Shown one piece after another: positions 19,759 through 32,813 of a stretch of DNA of 64,000 nt. Numbering within the stretch: position 1 is the first letter of the stretch; every line of letters starts with the position of its first letter. Made by a program: the position numbers and the translations under genes. The stretch comes from Hymenochaete sp. R1 (taxonomy: Eukaryota > Basidiomycota > Agaricomycetes > Hymenochaetales > Hymenochaetaceae), in the NCBI GenBank assembly GCA_019400425.1, contig JAFREE010000003.1:1-64000 (forward strand). The letters are read 5' to 3'. The notes beneath the pieces were generated by a model. That model ran no database searches and had not been told where the DNA came from. It saw nothing but the letters and a program-made list of their open reading frames with translations.

Positions 19759-22681
19759 ATGTCCTTGACACCTCGCGAGATCGGGACACTTGTCGTCGTC
19801 ATCCTCAAAGCAGTATGTCTCTCTCCTATAACTGACCTTTCAAGTCACATCTACGTCCCAACTAATCTTTATCATTCCTTTCGATCCACATTCACATCGT
19901 ACCACCCACCCACGTATCGACCCCACGAATCGAATCTAATCTAAATAAACTCGACCCAACCCAACCTCAACCAGCAACATCTCCCAAACAAACAACGCAT
20001 CGGGAAACAAGACCCTTACTGCTGCGTCACCCTCAACAACGAAAAACGGCGGACACGCGCCATCAAACGCGGCGGCCAGCACCCAGAATGGGACGAAGAG
20101 GTCCGCTTCACGCTATTCGAGGACACCGAGGACGTCCTCGCGCGTTCTGCCGCCGAGAACGCCAATTCCAATTCCAATTCCAGCGGTGGTGCGGGAACGC
20201 CCCCGCCTCCGCTGCCGCCGAAGAAGAGGAAAAAGGTGAAGGGCGGGAATGCGATGGTGGTGGCGTGCTTTGCGGATGATCCGAAGGAGCCTGAGTTCAT
20301 TGGGGAGGCGGTCGTGGATCTGACGGAGGTGTTGACGAAGGGCGAGACAGATGGTGTGTGGCTTTCTTTCCCCTTATTTCCTTTTCAGTCCGTTTTGGCT
20401 GATATTTGGGATCAGAATGGTTCTCGTTGACGAACAAGGATAAGTTCAGCGGCGAAGTGTACCTCGAGCTGACCTTTTGGTCGAACGTGCGTTCAGTCCC
20501 TTTCATATACTTATTATCTACAAAATGTGAGAAATTGTGCGTGGCGAAACTGACATTTTCTTCGTCCTCATCATCGTCTATCATCGTACAGGAGAAGCCT
20601 CCTGTTAAGAAGCGAGGCCCCCGAGTCTCCCAACCCACATATGGCGGACCTGGCTCCTTTGTCCCATCAGACAGCGAAAACAGTTTCGGCACAATGGACA
20701 GCAGGACTAGTCTTCCGGAATCGCTGAGGACGAACAGCTCGCTTGGAAGGTTGGATCTGTATAATCCGGCGTATGGGATGACGGTGCGCGCTCAGGGTAC
20801 GGGGTCGGTGGAACAACTCACGGATGAGTTTGGGGAGTTGAATGTGGGTCAAGGACATGGGTCGTCGGGAGGGCATGGAAGGCGGAGGGAAAGTTATCCG
20901 GTACGTGTCTATCGTCTATGTACTAATGAGAATTGAGGTGGGTTCGAACGCTGAATCATCCTTTTCGCGCGTAGCCGCCGCGGACAGGACATACACCACG
21001 ACCTGTAGTCTCGACGCACTCGTCTTTGAGTTCATATCATTCAAATGGATATGCAAGTGATTCAGGCGGCCACTCACCCGGACCAGCCACCCCAGTTCCA
21101 CATTCACACCATCGACATTCCTTTGGTGGGCCCGATCAATCGTATCCGGCCTACCAGTCTCCATACGATCCAGCCTCAAGCGGATTCTCAACCTCGCATA
21201 GCCAGCATTCCGATTATGCGTCGTCTATCTATAGTACGCCTTCAGCATCTTCGGGATTCACGTCGATTCCGTCTGCATCGTCAGGCTTTGCACCGGTCCT
21301 TCATCATGCGTCTTCAGGATTTCAGTCTCATACGCCAGCCCCGTATGCGTATGGGCAAGCTCCTCACACTCCTGCATCAGCAAGCTTTGGATCTACGTCG
21401 TCCCCGACTTCGTCAGGATACAACGCCCCGCAGACTCCGACGCCTTCTTCGTCGGGGTATGTACCTCCACCGTCGTCGATGGGTTACCACCAGCCAATGC
21501 ACCAGATGTACAACGGTTATCAGCAGCAGCAACAGCAGCAATATCCAATTCCACCCTCTTCAGCTCCTCCGGTGACTTTCCCGCCTGGACCGAATGCACC
21601 CAACCTTCCGATTCCACCACCTCATTCGGCACCTCCTCAAGGAATGCCCACTCACGGCCAAACGTACGCAAACGTCCCGCACCAGCAACCCCCCATGCCA
21701 TCGCAGTACCCCTCGTATAATCCCGGCACTCCACCTCAAAATCAGCCACAGCAGCAGCAGAACTCATCTCCTCCCGTTCAAGGTTCTCGTCCGCTCCCTC
21801 AACCTGGAATGCCGAGCGGTGGTGGCTATCCTCATGTAACACCTTCGCATGGTAGCAACCCGCCCTCGCAGGGACAGAGCCCGACGACGCAGGGATCGTA
21901 TCTCACGACTCCGACGCCACAAACCTCTCAAAGCCAGTTCCCAATCCCGGGCCAGTCATTACCTCTCCAAAAACAGTCCACCTCGCATCCTCTTCCCGCG
22001 CCACCAGGCCCCCCACCACAAACACCTATGACGGTCGGACCTCTACCTACAATGCCAGTTCCAGCTCCACCGCAGCAGAACGGCAACGGCAGCGGCATCG
22101 GAAATAGTAGCAGTTTCATCTCGCCTCCGCCTCCGCCGCCTCTACGGAGCGTCTCGGGGCCCCCGCCCCAAACTTCCATAGCGACCTATAGACAACCAGG
22201 CGCCTCGGACGCGTCCGACGGGAGCCGCGGAAGCTCCCCCGCCCGACCGCCTTTACCACAACCACCCGCAAACGGCGTTGGGGGACCGAACGTTCCTCCG
22301 AACATCCCTTCGGCGTTCCAGTCGCAGTCGCAGTCGCAGTCGCAGTCGATGCCACCTTCGACTTCGGGTGCGGGTGTGGGGTTCCAGGTACCGCCCCCGC
22401 CGCCTCTGCCGTCTAGGAGGGCGGTATCGGTGTCGGCGACGCAGTTTCATCACTATCCGCAGCACCAGCAACAACAGCAGCAGCAGCAGCAGCAGCAGTA
22501 CTCGATGCCGTACCCTCAGCATCAACAAGTGCAGGCACAGGCGAGGAGGAGCGTTGGGCCCGGTGAAATCTTCCACCACCCAGGGTCGGGCCCGGGGGTG
22601 GGGGACATGCAGCCCCCGAGGCCGCCTCAGCAGATGATCTATGAGGAGGGCGGCGGAGGAGGGGGATGGGGTGGATATTAG
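19759..22681 (+). CDS. C2-domain protein with proline/glutamine-rich tail (Inn1/Fic1-like)
   Basis: Exons 19759-19812, 19975-20353, 20416-20486, 20592-20900 and 20975-22681 join in phase to about 839 residues. Residues 1-170 form a C2 domain: REIGTLVVVILKAQHLPNK, KQDPYCCVTLNNEKRRT, GGQHPEWDEEVRFTLFED, and the final strand FSGEVYLELTFWS, with a Ser/Gly/Pro-rich loop insert. The remaining 650 residues are disordered, Pro/Ser/Gln-rich, with PPPPPPL-type SH3 ligands and a poly-Gln run. This arrangement is that of Inn1 (yeast) and Fic1 (fission yeast), which link the contractile ring to septum building through SH3 proteins. Assignment rests on architecture only. Polarity proteins with C2 plus proline tails are an alternative. 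The 5' flank has a long CT-rich tract. Confidence 0.82.
22441..22500. repeat. CAG/CAA repeat in coding sequence
   Basis: Consecutive cag and caa codons encode a run of about ten Gln near the C-terminus of the C2 protein. A second tandem, cagtcg units near 22321-22347, encodes Gln-Ser repeats. Both are likely to vary in length between strains. Confidence 0.85.
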
Positions 22682-23666
22682 TGTTAATAAAAGGTGTGTC
22701 AGCGTGTGCTGGTGGGGAGACAGAAAAGGCGGGTGAGGAGGAAGCTCTTTTTTTTGACGACTGGATGACTGCATTTTTGTATTTTGTTTTACTTTATGTG
22801 TCTTGTGGACTCGGCAAGACTGAATACTCTGCAACTCCTCACGGACCTCCTTTCTCTTTCTCTTTCTTTTCCCATACTCTCACGCAACGACCCCAACATC
22901 CTGCAGTTTTTCTTTCTTCTACCCCTTTTCTTTTACTTGATTTTTTTCCTCTCTCCCTTTCATCTGCCCATCTACGCACGAGTATATGATATCCGTCACT
23001 CACTCACGAGCCAAGGTCTCTATTCTCTTTCTGTCCATTTCGTCCCATCGTATCGTTCTACTTCTTTCCTTCCTCTCGTTCCCATTCCCGTCTCTACACA
23101 AGCAACCATGTCGGCAATAGCACTCAACAATCAACAATCAGCAATTAGCAATAAAACATCAATTCATTAGTACAGGTACATAGCCAATCTCAATCTCGCA
23201 TTCATTTCCTTATTTCCTTGCTTTCCGTTTCTCTCTATCTTTTTCTCAATTCTTTCGATTCGATTCAATTCGATTCGAATCTCTTTGTGGTCTCTTTTAT
23301 TTCATGTTTCCCTCATCATTCATGAAGAAACGAATGTAATTAGAACTTGAATTTTCGATACTTAGTAGAACGGATGTATGTATGTATGGTGATGAGGGAG
23401 GGAGGTTCTACATACTAGTATTCCGTTGTGAACCAAGACCCTGTCGCGGCATGATGATCAAAGGGAAAGGAGAACGGAGAGGAGACTGTCTGGAATGTAT
23501 TGTGAACGCAAGACTCTTTTATGAGAACCGGGGCATGTCTGAATGTAGAAAATGAATGAACGAGATGTAAATACAAATCCATCACGCCCCCAAAGCCCTT
23601 CCTTAACTCCAAACCAAGACCCCTTGTCCACTCACACCCACACCACCCAACCTAACCCAACCCAAC
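22682..23666. other. Pyrimidine-rich intergenic region
   Basis: T/C-rich sequence with no credible ORF. Likely 3' UTR of the C2 gene followed by the 3' flank of the next minus-strand gene. Confidence 0.5.
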
Positions 23667-24050
23667 TCAACTCGAACTACCTTCCGCACTCCCGCTCCCG
23701 GCTGCGGCGGCAGCGTTCCTCTCCATCTCAACCGCCCTCAACCTCTCCTCCTTCCATTTCGCGATCTCCGTCTCGGTGCCCACGATCCCCCGGCGCGCGA
23801 GGTCGACCCTGGCCTCTTTGCGGAGCCGCGACTCGCGCAGGCGGGCGTCGCGTTCGTGTGCGAGGAGGGTGGACTCGCCGTAGAAGACGAGGCCGGTGCA
23901 GACGACTGTGGAGGGTGTGGATGTGTAGGTGTGAGTTTATGTTGTTTTGTTTGGGTCTGGCTAGCGCTGGGAGAGGGGAAGGTGTTTGAGGGGGGGGGGG
24001 AGGTGGGAGGTGCGGGTGTGCGGGAGAAGATGTGGATGCTTACAGGCCAT
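23667..24050 (-). CDS. Small single-pass membrane protein, uncharacterised
   Basis: Exons 24044-24050 and 23667-23905 give about 81 residues. The start MAFVCTGLVFYGESTLLAHE is a short hydrophobic segment followed by a charged amphipathic helix (RDARLRESRLRKEARVDLAR) and a second acidic/basic helix (KWKEERLRAVEMERN). This shape is common in small mitochondrial inner-membrane assembly factors, but I recognise no family. An in-frame extension upstream (QTLAFKGFLT before the Met) reads well but has no start codon, so a first exon may be missing. The 5' end is therefore uncertain. Confidence 0.45.
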
Positions 24051-24645
24051 CGTTAGGAATCCTTTGAATGCGAGTGTTTGACGTCTGTGTTGTCGAGTAG
24101 GACATTTCAACAAAAGTCGATTTCAGGTTTCACCAATCGCTCATACCAGAAGAGGAAAAGAGAGATATTGGAATGACGTGATCTACCTGAATGTAGGCCA
24201 TGTATGGTGTGCGACAGTCAAGACGCCTGCTCCGAAGGTCCCATATATAAGAGCGCCCTTTGAATTTGCGTTTGCATTTCAGCAACAATCTTTTTAACCG
24301 CACACCTGGTACGATAAACGTCCCGGAGCCGACGTACCTTTGCGGCCGATTTAGCGACTTTGTCATAGACTTGGTCGATCTCCTCCCGGCGACGCAGGCG
24401 TTGGAAGGCAGAAGACATGCCAATGATGTGAATATGACTGCGATGGACTCTTCGTCTATAATGCGTCTTTCACTTCGTTCTTTCTCTTGAATTCGATCGT
24501 AGTACCGGCTCTGGAGTTTCTGTACTCCTTCTCCGGCGGGTGGTAGTAAGAGGAAGGTTCGGAAGCACGAATTCGGAATTACATTGCTGGCCGGAAGGAA
24601 TTTCAGCCTCAAGGAAAGACATGGGCTTCTTCTGCACGTGCTCAA

Positions 24646-25375
24646 AACGCGCGTCGGAGTCTGAATATAATGCAGATCTCTCTGACCCAGTGCGAAGGCT
24701 GCCTCAGACTCATCACTTGATATTCCTACTCATAAGCGAATGACTCCATAACAATGAAACTAAATTGAATTCGGTGTACAAGCTGTAGATTCAAATGGGT
24801 AAATTTGAGATATGATAGGTGGAACAAAAAATAAATGAAAAATAAGGTGAGGCGGAACTCAAGTCCGAAACCAAAGTTCGAACGAGCCTCGACGACCATC
24901 ACTGTAGTAGATAATGTGACATTACAGAGTAATTAATTAAGATGAATAAAAATCGAGACCGAGATGATACCGATAAACAGAAACAAGACCGAGAAAGAAA
25001 CGAGATCGGGGAAGACGAGAGAAAGAAACAAGATCGGTGTGAAGGGAGTCGGAGGAGTTTGAGGAGTTTGAGGATTGATATTTATTTGCAGGGGTAGGGC
25101 GTGAGCCCCAGAGAGTCGTAGACCGAGTAGTTAGGATCATCGTAACCAAGCTAAAGTCGAGATCAACTTTTGATCAAACTTAGCCTATGCTGGTCCCCAA
25201 AGTTAACGGCCATCCAAGCCGAAAGCGTCAGTTGTGATCGGGAATACTCATTTGTCGAAGTTCGTCCTAGGGTTTCGAGTACCTTCGATGTCTGCGACAA
25301 CAAACCTCTTGCCATGTGCGCGTGTCGACCTTCGTGCACACAGAGCAAGCTGCCAGATCCAAGCCAGTCCAAGCG
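24646..25375. other. Intergenic, no gene seen
   Basis: Part of this stretch (24950-25080) is purine-rich with repeated gagaaagaaac-like units. No coherent ORF was found. Confidence 0.4.
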
Positions 25376-25682
25376 TTAATAAAAGAGCACGCTTCCCAAG
25401 AGACTTGCGAAGGGATCCGGGTTGATCGTCCGTAAGAAGTAAGCAAGAAGTTCCGGCAGTTCGAAGACCAAGATAGTCGTCGAAGCCAAAACTACTAGCA
25501 GACCTACGGCGCGTCGGAGGGAGAAGGGCGAGAAAGCGGCCCGGTCTCCAAAAGGGTGGTCGAAGAGCCGCGGCACGGGAACTACCCGAGTGTTCACTGC
25601 GAGCGTCCTACAGAAAAGATATATAAATATATAAAATAAAATAAAATAAATACAAGCGAGGGACTCACTTCGAGGGCCTCAT
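25376..25682 (-). CDS. Possible small membrane protein
   Basis: A 14-nt first exon (25669-25682) and second exon 25376-25607 join across a 61-nt AT-rich intron with a good donor (gtgagt) and acceptor (tgtag). The product is about 81 residues. It starts MRPSKTLAVNTRVVPVPRLF and has one membrane segment (AVGLLVVLASTTILVFELP) followed by a short amphipathic tail. No family was recognised. It is tentative: support is the intron grammar and the hydrophobic profile alone. Confidence 0.35.
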
Positions 25683-25750
25683 GGGCTTTCCAAGCTACGA
25701 CTGTCCATGATCTTGAGAGAACCAGAGAACCGAGTCATGCCGGGTGCGAC

Positions 25751-27316
25751 TCAGGTACTGTCCATACAATAGTCCTCTTCGGCGACGTCTATGTCCATAG
25801 CGTCGCCTAGATCCCGACTCGACTTCTCCATAACGAGCGAGTTGTCGAGTGAGTAGTCGTAGCCACAATCGATGTCGATATCCATCGGGTCGTGGAGCTC
25901 GACGTCCACGTCCATCGGAGTATCGATCCATTCGAATTCCATGAGGTTGACGTGCTCGAGGCAGACGACCTCTGCCACGTTGAATGAGCCGTCGGGGTCG
26001 AGATCCATTGCCGTCTCCGTATGCACCGAAGGCGTCGGGGGTGGTCTCGAGACCTCCTCGAGAGCCTGTAGAATATCCGGCATCGAGAACTGCTCTGTAG
26101 CAGTTTTCTCGGTGTCGGCATCCTTCAACTCCGCGTGGAGGCTTGCAAGGAAGGATTCGACAATGAAATCCTCTACCTTGCACAGTGTCGATGCAGGGGC
26201 GTCCTCGACTCCATCAAAAGTGGGGGCGATGGTAGTCGAGTCGAACTTATCGACCTGCGTGTCGACGACTGTCTTCCCAGCTCGTTTGACCGGTGAGCTG
26301 AGGTGTTCGTCTTCTTTTCCGACCCGCTGAGTTGGCATAGCGGGATGGGTTGTCGAGACGGGTGTGAGCGGGATCTGTACTCGTCGCCGCTTCACCGTCG
26401 GGGTTCGTGGTCGTTCAATATCGTGGAACCCAACGTAGGGGGCAGCTTCTCCATCCTCCTCGGCCCTATTGCGCTTGCGTGAGTTGCGATCGCGCGTGGG
26501 CACTTCCATCGTACTGACAGCCCCTGGATTGGATGGGCTGTCGTCCGACCTAATGTTGAGAGCGTTGAGTCGTGTCAACGAGTCGTTGAGGTCTGAGCTG
26601 GGTGGCTTCAGAGAGCCCGTGGGTCCGCTCGGGGAAATGCGTCGTCTGGGCACGGCGCGAGCGGTCGACTTGGTGTATACGACTCCAACGGGTGAGGGGG
26701 ATGGTGGCTGGTCTTGGTCCGAAAGCTGGCGGTGGCACAGAGTCAGTGAAGCTGACAACATTGTCGATGAAAGAGGCTGGTACTTACGTCGTCTTCAGAA
26801 CCAAAGGGAGTGGGGGTGGCGGTAATTGTTTGGGCCTGGCATACTTGAAGTGAGAAAGATGAATTGATAAAGAGCAATGAGAGTACGTACATGCTTTTCA
26901 ACCAACTTATCTGATCGCCCGCCCTGCCGAACCCGGGCTTTGGAACTGGGTTCGCCTCGGTCAGCGGCGAACCTACCCGGGCTCAAGTCGAGCTGCGGCA
27001 GTATCTGAGAGTTACCTTCCTCAAACTTCTTGTTGCGTTCCGCCCGCCTCTGCTCAAACGACTGAGTGCCGAGGTCAGAGTGAGATGTAGTTGAATGTGG
27101 AGAAGTACTTACAGTGCTTGAGCGTGTCTCTGCGTAAATATTGACACGACGGGGACGAGGACGGGCTGGTACGTTGTCGATGGTTCTCTGTTCGGACAAA
27201 AGAGTACCGAAAACGTCGTAACGGGGACGCCGAGGACGATTGGGAAGGGTAGTCGTAGATCGGTGGGCGATGGGGTTGTAAGCAGCGGAGGCTTTGAGTG
27301 ATCGTGTCGGGGCCAT
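25751..27316 (-). CDS. Uncharacterised Ser/Pro-rich protein with acidic tail
   Basis: Four exons (27113-27316, 26891-27061, 26788-26835, 25751-26725), all phase 0, give about 465 residues. The N-terminus is basic (RRPRYDVFGTLLSEQRT). The middle has a basic TVKRRRVQIPLTPVST motif that could be a nuclear signal or a proline-directed kinase site. Many Ser-Pro and Thr-Pro pairs occur. The C-terminal 120 residues are acidic with repeated Met-Asp pairs (MDVDVELHDPMDIDID). This composition suggests a nuclear, cell-cycle-regulated disordered protein, but I recognise no family. The 16-residue third exon is supported by phase: other splice choices give stops. Confidence 0.65.
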
Positions 27317-29369
27317 GATGAACGAACTGTCAAAGGATGGGGAGACTGGAAGTGGACGAGAGAGCTAGTTTTTATGTTATTTCTCCACCTGTCAGCCATA
27401 GGTTTTAGCACAGCTTTTTGGGTAGACCACAACAACGACATTTTGAATCTGGCTGGCTGAAATTCGCTACTACTCAGCTATCGTGTTCAGCCTGCGCTGT
27501 GTCTTTCCATGGTCCATGTGCACGATCCACATGTGAGTTCAGCTACCTGTGAAAGACCCTCAATTTACTTTAGAATATTTGATAGTAAGTGTTCCAGCAG
27601 TCTATAGGTAGGCAGCCAGTGTCGAAGAGGTTTTGGTTTTAAATCCAGAGAAACCACCGTTCAAGATGAGACTGAGGTGGCAGACATTATTAGCGCATAT
27701 ACCACAGGAAATATAAATTAGTCACCTACAGTTCAAGAAATCCAGAGTTGCAGGGCCTTTGTGGCAGCTCGAGCGCTGAAAGCGTTTCTCTACTTTGCTT
27801 GTCAGCGGCAGTTCGAGGAAAAGGAGCGCATTCAAAGATTAGCCGAGATCAGAAAAAGCTCGCTTGTCGGGACTCACGACTACAAATAAATATTAATAAC
27901 CAAACAACACGACTCAGAATGAACGACAACATTTTGAGCAAGTCTGATAACTCTCCACCATATGCACGACTATGAGTTGACTTTCAGAAAGTATGCGGCT
28001 GAGCGGATCGAATCACCCGTAGCTTCCACTTTATCCTTTGAACCAAAATCAATAGTTGCCGCCATACGAGCGACTCTGAAGGTGATTTCCTACTTTTTCG
28101 ATGTTGCGACTCAGAGTGTCGAATACTAGTGAACAAGATTTACTAGTCAAGTAGCCATAAAAGATCACTATCTAAGTAAGCTTACACCTTTTCAGATCCT
28201 GAATTGTCGCCGCCTAAACCAAATTCTTCGTCTAGTACCTCAAATCTTCGACTTGAATTCATATCAACCGGTGATATCGTGAGGAGATCCGCCTTCGTAC
28301 AGACCATCAATATGACTGTCTGTATACATTCTTTCATACTTGTTCGGTACGCTTCAAGTTCCTCTTTCAAAGAAATTTCAGTGGCTCCTTTGCTGATGAT
28401 TCATGCGCTCCGGTATAGAAATCATCAGAGGAAATGTTTTGGGCGACCCTGCCAGACGTGCGGCTTCGACTGTGCAATACAAAATTAAATCAAAGGTAAC
28501 CTTGTCTCCATAACCCTCTCTGTTTCTCTCTCTCTTCTTACTCATGTCCTTCACCGTTCATCGTCTTATCCTCTCTCGGATTTTAGTTCATACTCTCCGG
28601 ATATCTCAGTCAACCATGTCGTCCCCATGACACTTTTTGCGGGCCATCTATATCTGAGACTACGAGCTTGGATGTCTTTCGGATCTGAATTTATCCGGTT
28701 AATCGAAAAATAAAAGCGTAGGCTAAATCCAGTGACCAAGGGTGAGTTCCATCGAACATAGATCCTCCCGCATAATATCAGGCCCACAGAAAGCACGTAT
28801 CGACAATACCAATGCGATTTTTTTACGAATTCGAGGGAGACGCGGATGCATCTTCTCAGCTCTAAGGAAGGCACTAACTCTTAAACTGAGAAATCTTCGA
28901 CTTTCCCAAGCAAGTAATCACTGAGATTATGCGTTTATCCTTAACATGTAAAGGGCCGGGGAAAACAGCACCAAAGCTGAAGGTCCTCCGTGATACTACT
29001 ACCTGTCCCTATGTTCGTCGCGTTCCAAAGTGTGGTAATCGGTTTTACAATGAACTTATTCCTCTGCTGACTACAACACTGATTGCATGCCACGGATATT
29101 GACGTCGCATTAAGTTAACTTGTCCTCTATTGCCCCACCTACGCAATCCATACCGACCTCTCCTTCGTCCTGAATCCCTTTGAAACGCGTTCAATGAACC
29201 TCTTACACTTCGCCCAACTTTTTCTCAGCGTTCCGTGAACGTCGCCTGTCTATGCTTCTTCTCATGCTAGCGCATCTGCATGTATAACGCAATTTTTCAG
29301 GCTCTGGTTCAACGATACGAAATACGAAGTCGATGAAATAAAATGGAATACACGAGGTGGGTTGGTTGA
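27317..29369. other. Gene-poor region of about 2 kb
   Basis: Only short unrelated ORFs occur on both strands, none with recognisable motifs or consistent splice sites. No tRNA, repeat or transposon ends were recognised. Confidence 0.4.
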
Positions 29370-29905
29370 TTATGCAATGGTAATTCGCTGAGGCGTCTGC
29401 TCGGGCGAATTCTTCGGGAACGAGACCTTCAGAATGCCGTTTTCCATCGTTGCTTTGATTTCAGATGCCTGTTTAAGAGACATTAGCGATTAAGAATGAG
29501 AGTATTGAGTATCATAAAGCTACTTACCTGAGTATCTCTCGGTAAGGGTAAAGCACGATAGAACCGTCCAGAGCGCCGCTCACGTAGGACGTATCCCTTC
29601 TCGTTCACCTCATTCGATTCTTTATGCTCGCCGGAGATAACCAGTCGCCCACCTTGTATATCAATCGAAACATCCTCTTTCTTCAACCCGGGAAGCTCGA
29701 TAGTAGCGGTGACGAGGTTCGATTCAGGTGACTCATGAACGTCCATGTGAGGTTGGAATCCGCGAGATAGTGAACGTTCTTGAGTGTCGTTACTACTGCG
29801 GCGAGCGACTTGGTCGGATGAGCGAGGAGTGTCAGAGAGGACGTCATCAAAAAGGCGATGGACGTCATTGAAAGAGAAGAATGGCTCGAAGGAATAGACA
29901 GACAT
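29370..29905 (-). CDS. Small heat-shock protein, HSP20 / alpha-crystallin family
   Basis: Exons 29528-29905 and 29370-29468 give about 158 residues. The first 25 residues (MSVYSFEPFFSFNDVHRLFD) are typical of fungal class HSP20. The alpha-crystallin domain spans about residues 55-145: HMDVHESPESNLVTATIELP, GLKKEDVSIDIQGGRLVISG, GRFYRALPLP and ENGILKVSFPKN. It ends with the ITIA variant of the I-x-I/V oligomerisation motif. These ATP-independent chaperones bind unfolding proteins in the cytosol. An in-frame Met 23 codons upstream exists; the internal start is preferred because it begins the conserved N-terminus and leaves room for a TATA box. The upstream heat-shock element agrees with heat induction. 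Confidence 0.95.
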
Positions 29906-29985
29906 GGTTGTTGATTTTGAGTGTTGGTTAGAGTTCGTTTGTGAAAGACTTAACTTGTTAAAGATGAAAGCCATATTCTGTCCGT

Positions 29986-29993
29986 ATTTATAC
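29986..29993 (-). promoter_or_regulatory. TATA box of the HSP20 gene
   Basis: TATAAATA on the minus strand, about 80 bp upstream of the HSP20 ATG. Confidence 0.7.
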
Positions 29994-30045
29994 CTAGTTT
30001 ATCGAATGTCCCAGAAAGTCTGCGCCTGGGTCGCTCGCCAAACCT

Positions 30046-30120
30046 TCAAAGAAGGTGCCAGAGAGCAAAGGAAGGTTCCGGAAAACTCGGGAAACTTTCC
30101 ATATATGGAAGGTCCGGCAG
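30046..30120 (-). promoter_or_regulatory. Heat-shock element cluster
   Basis: The element gaaggttccggaa at 30071-30083 is an exact nGAAnnTTCnnGAAn array of three units, the binding site of trimeric Hsf1. Further GAA/TTC half-sites lie around it (ttcaaagaa near 30047, ggaaactttcc near 30087). It sits about 165 bp before the HSP20 start. Confidence 0.8.
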
Positions 30121-30139
30121 GTCCTTGAACTTGCAAGAG

Positions 30140-31044
30140 TGTTAGAGCAAAGACAAAAGTAATGGTATCCTCTCCGTTGTCAATCTAAGTGCCTTGAAGA
30201 CGAGGGATATCATAGAGCAAAGATGATATTGTCCCTTTTCAGAGTGGAAACAATCAACTGTCGTAGAGAAATCAGGAGCATTGATTTTGTATGTGTATGC
30301 ACGGAGACAAATACCGAAGATCTTCGAGTAGCAGCTTTGTGAACAAGTCATCCGTTGCTGTAAAGTATGTTTAGACCGAAAAAAAACGATGGGAGAGAGG
30401 AGGGGGGACTCCAGTCGACCCGAGCCTAGGCTTGGTGAAAGTAGTATAAACCATCTTGACTCATGTAAGGCCCTGGGTTGGGTTCAGCCTTTATCTGTGT
30501 GAGAAAGTCACATGTGTCCACGACTTTTTGCACCCACCTAGCCCTCCTTTAGGCACTCTGTAAGAGCGTACCAAATACACCATGCTCGGCCGTGTCAATC
30601 TTTGATCTTTTCGGAATATTAATGTCTCCCGTTATCCCAGCCCAACTTTTGACACCTTTCCTACGTTTCCGTCATCGTTTCTGCCGCGCTAGGCAGCTAT
30701 GGCCATCCAGTAGACACGGTGAGGCCTTCCGAGTCCAGGTCCTCCCCTCCCCCCTCTCTATCTCTCTTATCACGAGCCCTCCACCCCACCAAGAAACGAC
30801 CAGCCGAATCTGGCAATATTGCATTCAGCTCCCAGCACGCGCTTCCACTGTGTAGTTCAACCGTTTGACACGGTTCTATGTATTTGTTGCGATCTAAGAA
30901 TAGATTGTAGATCAAGTACGAGAAGCGCAAAGTACTGCTCTTTTTTCTTGGTGGTCACGCCTAAATATTGAGGCAATAAACGCTTCCCCCTTTTCAATCC
31001 CCACAGCGAACGTTTTGATGTGCCATAAACAAGAAGATAGTGAC
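30140..31044. other. Intergenic, no gene seen
   Basis: Spacer between the HSP20 promoter and the 3' end of LYS12. The short ORFs have no recognisable motifs. It contains an A8 run and a G-rich patch near 30380-30405. Confidence 0.4.
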
Positions 31045-32577
<1,533 letters not shown>

Positions 32578-32813
32578 AGTGGCGTAAATGGAGAGAGCAA
32601 GGTGCAATTCCTGACTTTCTTTTCTTTCAGAGTCTGAGATTTTTTCGGAAGTCTCCGATGCCGAAAGTCCGAAAATAACGGCCACGTGACGTAGCGACGC
32701 GCTTCGCGTCTGTTTGGTCGACTTTCCTTGGGGGGCATTCCCTGTCCTTTTCCGCAAACCACGAGCTCATAGCTCCAGAAGCGACACCTTTCTTTATATC
32801 ACGACGCGTAAAA
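32578..32813. promoter_or_regulatory. Shared divergent promoter, LYS12 and Cdt2-like
   Basis: The two start codons are 236 bp apart on opposite strands. The region includes cacgtgac near 32683 (an E-box-like CACGTG) and MluI-type acgcg elements (acgcgc near 32697 and acgcgt near 32804), which in fungi are bound by MBF and would suit an S-phase gene such as CDT2. Assignment is by motif only. Confidence 0.45.

Noticed and set aside
24130..24645. 171-residue minus-strand ORF
   Set aside because: Mixed composition without recognisable domains. It contains a plausible internal donor, so as an unspliced protein it is unlikely. Pieces may be exons of the small gene next to it.
27748..28488. Two plus-strand ORFs in the gene-poor region
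   Set aside because: Short, unrelated to each other, no motifs, no consistent splicing.
30420..30560. Possible small RNA gene (gtagtataaacc followed by a gggttcagcc segment)
   Set aside because: Looked at as a tRNA-like A and B box pair, but no cloverleaf could be folded.
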